64,000 nt of DNA, taken from contig CAZTTO010000015.1 in assembly GCA_964616465.1 (NCBI GenBank), forward strand, positions 19,542 through 83,541, in the 5' to 3' direction. The position numbers and the translations under genes were made by a program. Source of the stretch: JAFLBI01 sp964616465 (GTDB lineage: Bacteria > Bacteroidota > Bacteroidia > Chitinophagales > Chitinophagaceae). The notes beneath the pieces are model-generated. The model was not told the DNA's origin. It searched no databases and saw only the letters and a list, made by a program, of their open reading frames with translations. Shown here in pieces: positions 51,417 through 59,816 of this stretch (the stretch's first letter is position 1; each line of letters starts with the position of its first letter).

Positions 51417-52637
51417 ATGAATAAATGGCATACCCCATTAAAATGGATTAGATTAGGAATCATTTCTTTTTTAATTGTGGCTATCTTGGGTGCAATTATG
51501 AGGTATAAAATAGGGTTTTCGCTCCCATACTTTAACCAAAAATATCTTCAACATGCTCATTCTCATTTTGCATTTTCAGGCTGGATATCTCAGGTGCTTT
51601 GGGCTTGGATTGCTTATAATATTGGAGGAGCTAACTTTTTAGGTACAAAGAAAATTCAAATTCTGCTATTGAGCCATTTTATGGTAGCTATAGGTATGCT
51701 AATTTCATTTACCATTCAAGGCTATGGAGTAATATCTATTATTTTCTCTAGTGCCTCAATTATAACTAGTATTTTTTTGGTTGTCGAACTTTATAATAAA
51801 TCGAATTTGAGCCAAAAAACAGCAGGAACTCTATGGTATAAAGCATCATTTCTTTGGTTTATAGTATCAACTGTCGGAACATTTTGGCTTATAATAATGA
51901 TGATCCAAAAAAATATTCCGCAACATGCATATTTATCGTCGATTTATGGTTATCTGCATTTTCAATATAATGGTTGGTTCTTTTTTGCTTGCACAGGAAT
52001 ACTTCTTCAATTTCTTGAAAAAAATGAACTTCTAGTTGAACAACATTCTTTAAAAAAATCTTGGCTAATCCTTTCATTAACTTGTATTCCTGCATATGGT
52101 TTATCAATATTATGGCTCAACCTTCCAATTTATTTATACACGATAGTTGCAATAGCTGCTACTTTTCAGTTATTAGGCTGGATTCATTTATTGAAACAAA
52201 TTCATGTAAAGGCTTTTCTAATTAGACTTTCTAAAATTCAGAAAACATTATTAGTAGCCTTAGTTTGTACAGTTTCTTTAAAATTTACTTTACAGTCGCT
52301 TTCGGTTATACCGGCAGTTAGCCAGCTTGCATTTGGCATACGCCCAATTGTAATTGCATATTTACATCTTGTGTTACTTGGCATTATAAGTCTATTTATT
52401 ATTTTCCAAGCTACACTAGAAAACTGGATAAAACAGGGATCAGTAGTAATTGCAGGAATTATCATCTTCTTATCTGGATTTTTACTGAACGAAGTCACAC
52501 TTGCATCACAAGGCATTACTTCATTTTTTTATATACTCATTCCTCATATTGAAGCCATCCTTTTTATTGCATCAATATTATTGGTTACAGGAGTACTTTT
52601 AATTAATATTGGTCAATTACAAAAAAATAAATTTTGA
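51417..52637 (+). CDS. Twelve-TM membrane protein with intramembrane His motifs, haem-copper-oxidase/NnrS-like
   Basis: The 406-aa protein has twelve predicted TM helices and almost no loops. Helix-borne histidines stand out: HAHSHFAFSGW in TM2 (about residues 46-56), YLHFQYNGWFF in TM6 (about 179), YLHLVLLG in TM10 (about 317) and IPHIEA in TM12. Such motifs are reminiscent of the haem and CuB ligands in haem-copper oxidase/NorB subunit I and of the His helices in NnrS, but I cannot assign it to either. The gene is coupled to the Crp/Fnr regulator (1-nt gap) and lies in the nos island, so a haem or copper protein for NO or N2O metabolism is the best guess. The ATG at 51417 is preferred over a TTG at 51390 that overlaps the regulator gene. 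Confidence 0.75.
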   Translation: MNKWHTPLKWIRLGIISFLIVAILGAIMRYKIGFSLPYFNQKYLQHAHSHFAFSGWISQVLWAWIAYNIGGANFLGTKKIQILLLSHFMVAIGMLISFTIQGYGVISIIFSSASIITSIFLVVELYNKSNLSQKTAGTLWYKASFLWFIVSTVGTFWLIIMMIQKNIPQHAYLSSIYGYLHFQYNGWFFFACTGILLQFLEKNELLVEQHSLKKSWLILSLTCIPAYGLSILWLNLPIYLYTIVAIAATFQLLGWIHLLKQIHVKAFLIRLSKIQKTLLVALVCTVSLKFTLQSLSVIPAVSQLAFGIRPIVIAYLHLVLLGIISLFIIFQATLENWIKQGSVVIAGIIIFLSGFLLNEVTLASQGITSFFYILIPHIEAILFIASILLVTGVLLINIGQLQKNKF

Positions 52638-52657
52638 ATATGATTCTACTCATATTC
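52636..52657. promoter_or_regulatory. Crp/Fnr-type operator upstream of the fasciclin gene
   Basis: GAATATGA-TTCTAC-TCATATTC is a perfect 8-bp inverted repeat with a 6-nt spacer. Its core TATGATTCTACTCATA matches the nos operon operator at 60346-60363 at 15 of 16 positions. The centre lies 29.5 bp upstream of the first base of the -7 element, the same as at the nos promoter. Confidence 0.75.
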
Positions 52658-52675
52658 ACAGGAAAAACTGGTTAG

Positions 52676-52683
52676 TAATTTTG
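52676..52683 (+). promoter_or_regulatory. TAnnTTTG -7 element of the fasciclin gene
   Basis: TAATTTTG is an exact consensus match, 15 nt before the ATG at 52699. The -33 position is occupied by the Crp/Fnr-type palindrome instead of TTTG, as expected for an activator-dependent promoter. Confidence 0.65.
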
Positions 52684-52698
52684 GAAAAACTACTAGCA

Positions 52699-53253
52699 AT
52701 GAAACATATTTTTCAATTAACCATTATTGGACTTCTTACATTAATGGTGTCATGCAACTCAGAAACAGAAAGCAGCATTTCAACTAGAAGTCCAGCCACT
52801 GAACAAATTGGACAGTCTGGTGTTCAAGACGACGTATCAAACCCTAACATTGTACAAACAGCTATAGGAAGCAAAGATCACAGTACGCTGGTTGCAGCAG
52901 TAAAAGCCGCTGGATTAGTTGATGCATTAAGCAATGCAGGACCATTTACTGTTTTTGCACCTACCAATGCAGCATTTGATAAACTTCCTAAGGGAACTGT
53001 AGAAGGTCTCTTAAAGCCAGAAAAGAAAGATGACCTAACAAATATTCTTGGTTACCACACTTATGTAGGTGTTTTAGAAGGAATTTTACTTCAAGATGGA
53101 ATTGAATATGAAATGGTTCATAGTGGCAAAGTAAAAATTACAAGAGAAGGCGATGTTATAAAAGTGAATGGCGTACCGGTTGTTGCTAGTATTAAAACTT
53201 CTAATGGCGTAATACATGTAATTGAAGAAGTATTACTCCCTCCTTCAAAATAA
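52699..53253 (+). CDS. Fasciclin-domain lipoprotein
   Basis: A signal peptide ends with the lipobox MVSC (Cys about residue 19). One fasciclin (FAS1) domain follows (about 50-184), with the H1 motif GPFTVFAPTNAAFDKLP and H2-like NGVIHVIEEVLLPP. FAS1 domains act in adhesion or protein binding. A functional connection to nitrous-oxide respiration is suggested by its operator, which is nearly identical to that of the nos operon. The ATG at 52699 gives the signal peptide; the open frame extends upstream without a sensible start. Confidence 0.88.
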   Translation: MKHIFQLTIIGLLTLMVSCNSETESSISTRSPATEQIGQSGVQDDVSNPNIVQTAIGSKDHSTLVAAVKAAGLVDALSNAGPFTVFAPTNAAFDKLPKGTVEGLLKPEKKDDLTNILGYHTYVGVLEGILLQDGIEYEMVHSGKVKITREGDVIKVNGVPVVASIKTSNGVIHVIEEVLLPPSK

Positions 53254-53274
53254 AATGATTAATCCCCAAATGCA

Positions 53275-53307
53275 AAAAAGCCCCATTGAATAGATCTGGG
53301 GCTTTTT
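53275..53307. terminator. Bidirectional terminator between fasciclin and globin genes
   Basis: AAAAAGCCCCA and TGGGGCTTTTT form a perfect 11-bp stem with an 11-nt loop, and T-runs occur on both strands. It serves the two convergent operons. Confidence 0.88.
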
Positions 53308-53313
53308 AATTTT

Positions 53314-53685
53314 CTAACTAATTAGCTTTATTTGCATAACGGTAGCTATGCTTATTGCCCGCTGTTTGATACTTTCAACATTCTTGCCCTCATACAAATC
53401 ATCAGCAGTCAAAACAAATAAGTCAATCCACCTTTTAAAATGAATAGATGTAAGTGGTTTTTTTTCACTTAATTGGCGATGTATTTGCATGGGATTACCA
53501 TGGTAAGTACCTGTATGAAATACAGCATTTTCCCAAAAATCGTACATTATAGGCAAGTGCTCTTTCCATTTAATTTTAGCAACTTTTCCAAAAAAAGGTG
53601 CCAACAAATCATCCCTTTTAACTTTAGAATAAAACGTATTCACAAGATGCTCTATATCTGCTCTACTCTCAATATCATTTTTCAT
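53314..53685 (-). CDS. Truncated haemoglobin (group III-like)
   Basis: The 123-aa globin has the FYSKVKRDDLLAPFFG start (Tyr in B10 region, Phe before the CD bend), HLPIMYDFWENAVFHTGTYHGNP and the proximal His in HFKRWIDLF. These match group III (P) truncated globins. They bind oxygen or NO and may detoxify NO made near respiratory N-oxide metabolism. It is the last gene of the minus-strand nos operon, 29 nt after the cupin gene, and ends at the bidirectional terminator. The ATG at 53685 is used in preference to a TTG two codons earlier. Confidence 0.85.
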   Translation of the reverse strand: MKNDIESRADIEHLVNTFYSKVKRDDLLAPFFGKVAKIKWKEHLPIMYDFWENAVFHTGTYHGNPMQIHRQLSEKKPLTSIHFKRWIDLFVLTADDLYEGKNVESIKQRAISIATVMQIKLIS

Positions 53686-53713
53686 AATCAAGTGTTAAAG
53701 GGTTAAAAATCAA

Positions 53714-54016
53714 CTATTCGAATTGCTTTAAAAGAATACAAACACTATTCTCTACAGCCTCTAAATCATGTACAACTTTAGGAGGTATATATTGCTCTCC
53801 TAAAGAGGATAATAAAGTTGAGTCTCCGTTACAATTATAATTGAGAGATCCTTGAACTACAATTAATAAAGCTTCGCTATTAGACACATGTGATGGTAAA
53901 CTTCCTCCTTTCGGTAAATGAATTAATGTTATTCTGCAAGGTTTACCATGAAAAACAGCTGCTGCTTGGGGTTTATTACTCAAAAGTGATTTCTCACGAA
54001 GCTCATGTATAGTCAT
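53714..54016 (-). CDS. Small cupin-domain protein in the nos operon
   Basis: The 100-aa single cupin barrel carries a partial metal motif: GGSLPSHVSNSEALLIVVQG has His43 and Glu48 but lacks the second His of HxH; the second box has GEQYIPPKVVHDLEA with a further His. It may bind a metal or small ligand, or act as a regulator. The gene overlaps nosY by 4 nt, so it is clearly in the operon. Its role in N2O reduction is unknown. Confidence 0.8.
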   Translation of the reverse strand: MTIHELREKSLLSNKPQAAAVFHGKPCRITLIHLPKGGSLPSHVSNSEALLIVVQGSLNYNCNGDSTLLSSLGEQYIPPKVVHDLEAVENSVCILLKQFE

Positions 54017-54780
54017 AAATCTTTCTTTTTAAATTTTTGCAATGAAAGCCAAAAGGGTAATAATGCCCAAATACCTAGAATAAAAAGAGTAAGCCAAGTA
54101 CCAATTGTTGAACCAAAATATTGTTGGAATATGGCTCCAGTATAGCCCATCATAGCAGATGCGTCTAACTGCATGAGGTTCATAATACGTAATAGATCAA
54201 TTGGACTCATCATGCTCATAAATACCATAGGCTTTTCAATTGGATAATCACCAAATTGAAATAATATAAATAGGACTAGCCCATCAAAAAGTAGTGCGAA
54301 AAAAAGCCAAATCATTAATGCACTGCCAATTCCTTTTGCCTTATCACGCTGAATAATACTTATCAAAAATCCTAAGGATATAAAAATAATACTCACCAAA
54401 AGTCCACCAACAATTAGCCATATTGAATTTTGCAAATAGCCAAATAGAAGTAAAGGTGGAAGTACAGCAAATAAAAAAGATAATAATAAACAGATGGCTA
54501 AACCCAAATAAAGATTAATCCAAATTTGCGATCGCTTAATTGGCTGACTTAATAACAACTCTATAAATTCGGAACTGTTATAAATATAAATTGCAGAAAA
54601 TAAAATTGATATTAAAGGAATAACAAGTAACTCTAGATTTAGCATAGTAATAAGTGCTTTATTACCAGAGTCTTCTAAAAAGAAAATGCTCCATGTGGCC
54701 AAAGCAAGAAATATTGTATATGCTATAACTACCCGATTTCTGATGATATCCATCAATATAAGTTGCAGAATCCGTGTCAT
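54013..54780 (-). CDS. nosY: NosY, ABC permease for nitrous oxide reductase maturation
   Basis: The 255-aa membrane protein has six TM helices and the ABC-2 layout. NosY with NosF and periplasmic NosD forms the transporter needed to assemble the CuZ centre of NosZ, probably by providing sulfur or driving a conformational change in NosD. The ATG overlaps the nosF stop by 4 nt (ATGA). Position in the order nosD-nosF-nosY confirms the assignment. Confidence 0.9.
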   Translation of the reverse strand: MTRILQLILMDIIRNRVVIAYTIFLALATWSIFFLEDSGNKALITMLNLELLVIPLISILFSAIYIYNSSEFIELLLSQPIKRSQIWINLYLGLAICLLLSFLFAVLPPLLLFGYLQNSIWLIVGGLLVSIIFISLGFLISIIQRDKAKGIGSALMIWLFFALLFDGLVLFILFQFGDYPIEKPMVFMSMMSPIDLLRIMNLMQLDASAMMGYTGAIFQQYFGSTIGTWLTLFILGIWALLPFWLSLQKFKKKDL

Positions 54781-55490
54781 GCTACTCCTCTTTTTAGATA
54801 ATTAGAAATAGCTTTTGAAAGACTAATTGTACCTTCATCTGACTTTAAATCGTCGACTTTTTTATGAAATTGCACCCTACCATCTTGCATAAAAACAACT
54901 TCAGAAATCAGCTCATCTAACTCAGCTAATAAATGGGAGGTAATGACAATAAGCTTTCCTTTATTCCTTGCAGATAATATTTTCTCCTTAAGTATTTCTG
55001 AAGCAATTGGATCAAGTCCAGCAGTTGGTTCATCTAGAATGAGCACATCTGGATTGAATAAAAAAGCTATTACAGCACTTACCTTCTGCCTAGTTCCTCC
55101 ACTTAGAGTGCTCATTCTTTTATGATATAACTGCTTAAGTTGATAGCTATAAATTAATTCATCATCAACATTCAAAATATCACTTCGCAAAGACTGTATC
55201 GTTTCAATTACTTGTCCAATTTGCATATTATCTGGATACCTACCTATTTGAGGCATATATCCAATATTCCTTCTATACTGATCTCCTGAAACTGAAATAT
55301 CTTTTCCTTCAAAAAAGATTGTTCCTTTAGTAGGTAATACCATTCGCAAAATGGACTTAATTAAAGTTGTCTTTCCACAACCATTAGGCCCAATAAGTGC
55401 TATTGCTTCCCCCTTTCTAAAATGAAGTTCAACATCATGAAGAACTTCCATCTTTCCAAATTGCTTATATATATGTTCAATTTGTATCAT
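54777..55490 (-). CDS. nosF: NosF, ABC ATPase for nitrous oxide reductase maturation
   Basis: The 237-aa ATPase has Walker A GPNGCGKTT (about residues 34-42), signature TLSGGTRQKVSAVIAF, Walker B VLILDEPTAGLD and the switch His in ITSHLL. It energises NosY. It overlaps nosD upstream and nosY downstream by 4 nt each, a fully coupled maturation block. Confidence 0.92.
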   Translation of the reverse strand: MIQIEHIYKQFGKMEVLHDVELHFRKGEAIALIGPNGCGKTTLIKSILRMVLPTKGTIFFEGKDISVSGDQYRRNIGYMPQIGRYPDNMQIGQVIETIQSLRSDILNVDDELIYSYQLKQLYHKRMSTLSGGTRQKVSAVIAFLFNPDVLILDEPTAGLDPIASEILKEKILSARNKGKLIVITSHLLAELDELISEVVFMQDGRVQFHKKVDDLKSDEGTISLSKAISNYLKRGVA

Positions 55491-56722
55491 GCTTTAATCA
55501 ATTTCATAGATGGACTCGGATCAATAAATTGATCAGGAGTTAATGTTGGGAACACCTTCTCCGATTGGTCTAACAAAAGGACCATAAAACTTCTGAATAA
55601 AAGCATTGCTGCAGGTACTTTTTCTACCAAAACACCAAACATAGTTAATGGCCTAAAAGGCACATCACCAATTCCATCTTTATTTAAATCGTATCCAGAA
55701 TATTTATCCCAATAGTTTCCATTGAATTTATTTAAAACCGTTGAGCCATTTGTACTAACGTCAAAAGTGTTTGCAACAAAATTATTTTTTTGAATTTCAT
55801 TATCCATACAGTTGGCTTGGATCTTCATTCCCCATCCATTGTAATGGAACTGATTTTTATGAACCTGCATCCGATTAGTACCCTCCATAAAAATACCTAC
55901 TGTATTTTTGTGAAATTGGTTACCAGTAATATATCCGTCTGAAATTTCTTTTAATAACAACCCATAAGCTGCATCACCCCAATTTTCCCTAAAAACATTA
56001 TTCATCATATTTACCGAGCGAGAATACATAACAGCAACACCAGATCCATTACTTTGGAACTCATTCTCACTATAAATATCATTATTAGAGAACATAAAAT
56101 GAAGCCCATATCTAATATTTCCGAAGGAATGGTTTTTTTGGATGTTCGAGTAATTAACAAATTCAAAATAGATGCCATCTCTATGTCCTTTGATATAATT
56201 ACCATCAATCAAGAGGCTATCACTTTTCCAAGCATGTATGCCATTACCAATCTCTTGTTCTTGCTTTCCAAATGCTTCAATCTTGTTTTGTCGAATAATA
56301 CATTTCTGAGAATACTGAACATAAACTCCAAAAAAATTATCATATAACCAGTTTTGTTCAATGACTACATTCCTAGATTCAAGAATTTTAATCCCGCCTG
56401 GATCATCTAAGCTAGCATATCCTGAATGTTGAATTCTTAGTCCCTTAATCAAAACTCCATCGGCCTTAATTGTAAATATTTCATACTTTTTTTCGCCATC
56501 AATTTCTGGCCAATCATGCCCTATTAGCGTTAAAGGCTTAGTTATTTGAATATTTCCCTCTTTGTATAATCCCTTGTTTATATGAATGGTATCGTATGCA
56601 TTTGATGCAGCAATTGCAGCTTTAATTGAGGTGTAAGTCATGCCTTTACCAACCCAAATTTCTCTTGCAAATGAAACCTGTATTGTTATTAATAGATTTA
56701 TGAAATAGAAAACTAGTTTCAT
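55487..56722 (-). CDS. nosD: NosD, periplasmic copper-centre maturation protein
   Basis: The protein (411 aa) has a signal peptide (to about residue 19) and a right-handed beta-helix of parallel repeats, visible as recurring N and I ladder positions such as VVIEQNWLYDNFFGVYVQYS and GIHAWKSDSLLIDGNYIKGH. A short C-terminal tail follows. NosD binds NosZ and works with NosFY. The ATG at 56722 overlaps the nosL stop (ATGA); an ATG at 56740 is in frame but would overlap nosL by more. Confidence 0.92.
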   Translation of the reverse strand: MKLVFYFINLLITIQVSFAREIWVGKGMTYTSIKAAIAASNAYDTIHINKGLYKEGNIQITKPLTLIGHDWPEIDGEKKYEIFTIKADGVLIKGLRIQHSGYASLDDPGGIKILESRNVVIEQNWLYDNFFGVYVQYSQKCIIRQNKIEAFGKQEQEIGNGIHAWKSDSLLIDGNYIKGHRDGIYFEFVNYSNIQKNHSFGNIRYGLHFMFSNNDIYSENEFQSNGSGVAVMYSRSVNMMNNVFRENWGDAAYGLLLKEISDGYITGNQFHKNTVGIFMEGTNRMQVHKNQFHYNGWGMKIQANCMDNEIQKNNFVANTFDVSTNGSTVLNKFNGNYWDKYSGYDLNKDGIGDVPFRPLTMFGVLVEKVPAAMLLFRSFMVLLLDQSEKVFPTLTPDQFIDPSPSMKLIKA

Positions 56723-57135
56723 GGATTTAATTCTTTCCAACTATATGAATTAATATCTTTCTTGTCAAATGGAACTGAAGAAGAATCAACAATACGAACT
56801 GCTGCCATATTGCCCCTCATTGGACTTCTTAATTGATCTGAAGAAAAGAAATAAGCATCTTGCACATCAATAAATTCATTTTTGTTTACATAAGAACTTA
56901 CCCAAATTGATTTGGTTTCCGTATTGTTCAATTTAGTATACTCAAGTAAACACAACAAATCATCAAACTTGTAATAACGACCTTTAGGGGTAACAAACTG
57001 TGCAGCAAACCTAATATCAGAAATATTCATTTTACAATGATCACAGGCATCTTTATTTAATTCGATTTTAGATGGACCTCTTTCAGCACATCCCATTAGA
57101 ATGAAAGCAATAACTATCGCTAAAAAACGGCTCAT
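56719..57135 (-). CDS. nosL: NosL, copper chaperone lipoprotein
   Basis: NosL delivers Cu(I) to apo-NosD/NosZ. The signal peptide ends in the lipobox MGC (Cys16), and the metal motif CDHCKM lies at residues 31-36 (Cys31, Cys34, Met36). A NosL-type domain follows, with VTPKGRYYKFDDLLCLLEY. The ATG at 57135 is chosen; the open frame extends 48 codons upstream but overlaps the preceding gene. Confidence 0.92.
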   Translation of the reverse strand: MSRFLAIVIAFILMGCAERGPSKIELNKDACDHCKMNISDIRFAAQFVTPKGRYYKFDDLLCLLEYTKLNNTETKSIWVSSYVNKNEFIDVQDAYFFSSDQLRSPMRGNMAAVRIVDSSSVPFDKKDINSYSWKELNP

Positions 57136-57139
57136 ATTT

Positions 57140-57733
57140 CTATTTTTTCGTAAATTTTTGTAACCAATTACCTTCTTTTGAAGAAGCAACCAATAAAAGT
57201 AATCCTGCAAAAATAAACAACCATCCACCCCAATCTGGAATTGAGTAGGCGCCAAAATTGAGTAATTGTTTAAATCCAATTAGTGGAGGTTGATATGCCA
57301 TACCTGGAACAATAATGGCAGCATTTGGATCTAGATTATGCCCATAATTGTATTCCCATCTCCAAAAATCGATCATTGCAACAATACCAAAAACTACAAA
57401 TAAAGCGAATACTGTATATAACCATTTCTTTTTTCCAATAAAACCAACTAAAATCATTAGTAAAGCGAATACACCTATGATGTATGGTAGAATGGTAAAC
57501 TCAATAAAATTGTCGGCATGCAATGTTTGCATTCCAATATAATGGTTCAGACCATTAATAATTTCAACATCCCCCCCTAATTTATGCGGATAAATTTGTA
57601 ATGCTAATCCTTCTGGATATTGAGGTGCATCTAATTCAATCCGCCATAGTGGAACAAATAATGAAATAATCAAACTTACCCCTGCAATGTATGCCATTAT
57701 TTTAGTGTATGCCTGTAGTCTATCTGATTTCAT
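57140..57733 (-). CDS. NosB-like membrane protein of clade II nos clusters
   Basis: The 197-aa protein has TM helices at about residues 11-30, 80-100, 104-122 and 168-185. The periplasmic loops carry conserved-looking His, Trp and Asp (GLNHYIGMQTLHADNFIEF, FWRWEYNYGHNLDPNA). Proteins of this size and layout directly after nosZ are typical of atypical nos clusters and have been called NosB; their function is unknown. It lies 69 nt after nosZ, beyond a strong hairpin, and 4 nt before nosL. The name is proposed from position and topology. Confidence 0.72.
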   Translation of the reverse strand: MKSDRLQAYTKIMAYIAGVSLIISLFVPLWRIELDAPQYPEGLALQIYPHKLGGDVEIINGLNHYIGMQTLHADNFIEFTILPYIIGVFALLMILVGFIGKKKWLYTVFALFVVFGIVAMIDFWRWEYNYGHNLDPNAAIIVPGMAYQPPLIGFKQLLNFGAYSIPDWGGWLFIFAGLLLLVASSKEGNWLQKFTKK

Positions 57734-57744
57734 GATATTAGTTT

Positions 57745-57785
57745 AAAAAATAGGGGAGTAAATCCCTGACAAGAATTTACTCCCC
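57745..57785 (-). terminator. Terminator-like hairpin between nosZ and the nosB-like gene
   Basis: On the minus strand GGGGAGTAAAT and ATTTACTCCCC form a perfect 11-bp stem with an 11-nt loop, followed by TATTTTTT. It lies inside the operon, 17 nt after the nosZ stop, so it should partly terminate or protect the nosZ message, making nosZ more abundant than the maturation genes. Confidence 0.82.
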
Positions 57786-57802
57786 CAAAAAATGAAAAAA
57801 AA

Positions 57803-59791
57803 TTACTTCTTAGGGGGCAAATTCGTTCCTACACTATACGTTAAAGGAACATTACTTCCTGCTGGTGAAACGCGAATATAACCTTGCATTTCTTGGTGTA
57901 ATGCACTACAGAAGTCGGTACAATACATTGGGAAAATACCAACACGATCTGGAACCCACTTCAAGGTGGTTGTTTCGCCTGGCATGATCAATAACTCTGC
58001 ATTATTCGCTCCCTTAACTGCAAAACCATGCGGAACATCCCAGTCCTGCTCCAAATTAGTAACATGGAAAAACACCTCATCTCCTAGCTTTATACCTTCT
58101 ATATTATCAGGTGCAAAGTGAGAACGAATTGAAGTCATATAAACGTGTACTTTATTACCTTCTCTTACAACTTTAGCTTCTCCCTCGCCTTTAGCAACTC
58201 TTGGATGTTTATTATCTGCTATCTTATAAATTTTTATTTGCCCATTATTTTTTATGAGATCAGCAGGAGCAGCCTGTGCATAGTGTGGTTCACCAATAGT
58301 TGGGAAGTCTAAAATCATCTGCATTTTATCACCACTAATATCATAAATCTGAGCACTTTGAGTAAGCTCAGGACCTGTTGGTAAGTACCTGTCTTTTGTA
58401 ATTTTATTGTATGCAATTAAATACTTTCCATTAGGCTTTCTAGTGTTACCACCAGGAATACAAAGGTGACCAACTGAATAGTATGTAGGAGCTCTATCCA
58501 ACACCTTTAAATCTTTGATATTCCACTTTACAACTTCAGAAGAAACAAAGAAAGAAGTATACGCATTACCACGACCATCAAATTCTGTGTGCAAAGGTCC
58601 TAAACCAGGCTTTTGAACTTCGCCATAAAGAGCTGCTTCATATTTTACTACTGGAATACCTTCATAGTCACCATCAAATGCCTTTTCTGCAATAGCTTTT
58701 TGTAATTTATCAAAACTAAATACCGGAATAACTGCTGCTAATTTTCCGCTCCCAACAATATACTCTCCTGTTGGATCAACATCACAGCCGTGCGGTGATT
58801 TTGGACAAGGTATAAAGTAACATATATCTTTTAACTCGGCAACATCTAATACAGTTACTTCAGTTTTAATTTCAGAGGTAGCTGTATGTGTTTCTTCATT
58901 ATACTTATTATGAGCGTACTTAACCTTCACTTTTTTACCTTTTCCTGCCTTCAAATATTCTTCTGCTTTTTTCCAATTCACTGCCATTATAAAGTCTTTA
59001 TCCTTCTGGGAAGCATTTACCTCAAGTAAAGTATTTGCTTGTTCAGTATTATAACAGCTAAAGAAGAACCACCCATGAGACTTATCCTTTCCTGCTCTTG
59101 CCAAGTCGAAATTTACTCCAGGAGTTTTTAATTGAAATGCAATATTCATTTCTCCAGATTCCTGATTAACACTTACAAAACTAATGTGGCCTTTAAAATT
59201 TTGTTTGTAGCTATTAATGGGGACATCTCCATTTGCATCATCAGCGGGTACACTAAACCTAGTACCAGCAAAAATGTATTCAGAATTTTCTGTTCCAAAT
59301 GGAGAACTGTGATTACCTCCACTATTTGGTAATTCAATGATTTCAGCAGTTCTAAAAGTCTTTAAGTCAATACGCGCTAAACGTGGTGTATTGTTAGCAT
59401 TTGCGAAAACCCACTTACCATTAATTTCACCCTTAGTTTGAGACATTTCTGTGTGATGTAGATCATCCCATGGTACAAATCCATGCGAAGTATTCAACAT
59501 TGGTTTTGTTTCTTCACTATATCCGTAACCCTTTTCAGGATCTACTGAAAAAACGGGAATGACTTTTAACATTCTTCCACTAGGAAGACCATAAACGCTC
59601 ATCTGCCCACTAAAGCCACCAGATACAAAATTATAAAACTCATCATGTTTACCAGGTGGCACATAGGCTTTGAGAGCAGCGTCCGAATCTATTGCCCCAG
59701 ATGAATTTTTAGGTTTACATGATGTAAAAAGTGCACACGTAGCAATAAATGCCAAAGCGCCCAGTTGCATTGTGATTTTTGAATATTTCAT
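57803..59791 (-). CDS. nosZ: Nitrous oxide reductase, clade II (Sec-dependent)
   Basis: NosZ reduces N2O to N2. The 662-aa protein starts with a Sec-type lipoprotein signal (SC at about residue 25), not a twin-arginine motif, which marks the atypical clade II. The seven-bladed propeller carries CuZ ligands, beginning with DDLHHTEM (about 109-116) and later SPHGCDVDPTGEY, GPLHTEFDG, YSVGHLCIPGG and GEPHYAQ. The C-terminal cupredoxin domain binds CuA through CTDFCSALHQEM (about 624-635). The cytochrome c gene lies 25 nt upstream. The first in-frame ATG (59833) would overlap cytochrome c; 59791 is used. The operon has no nosR or nosX. Confidence 0.96.
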   Translation of the reverse strand: MKYSKITMQLGALAFIATCALFTSCKPKNSSGAIDSDAALKAYVPPGKHDEFYNFVSGGFSGQMSVYGLPSGRMLKVIPVFSVDPEKGYGYSEETKPMLNTSHGFVPWDDLHHTEMSQTKGEINGKWVFANANNTPRLARIDLKTFRTAEIIELPNSGGNHSSPFGTENSEYIFAGTRFSVPADDANGDVPINSYKQNFKGHISFVSVNQESGEMNIAFQLKTPGVNFDLARAGKDKSHGWFFFSCYNTEQANTLLEVNASQKDKDFIMAVNWKKAEEYLKAGKGKKVKVKYAHNKYNEETHTATSEIKTEVTVLDVAELKDICYFIPCPKSPHGCDVDPTGEYIVGSGKLAAVIPVFSFDKLQKAIAEKAFDGDYEGIPVVKYEAALYGEVQKPGLGPLHTEFDGRGNAYTSFFVSSEVVKWNIKDLKVLDRAPTYYSVGHLCIPGGNTRKPNGKYLIAYNKITKDRYLPTGPELTQSAQIYDISGDKMQMILDFPTIGEPHYAQAAPADLIKNNGQIKIYKIADNKHPRVAKGEGEAKVVREGNKVHVYMTSIRSHFAPDNIEGIKLGDEVFFHVTNLEQDWDVPHGFAVKGANNAELLIMPGETTTLKWVPDRVGIFPMYCTDFCSALHQEMQGYIRVSPAGSNVPLTYSVGTNLPPKK

Positions 59792-59816
59792 GAGATATGT
59801 CTTAAGTATGAAAAAA

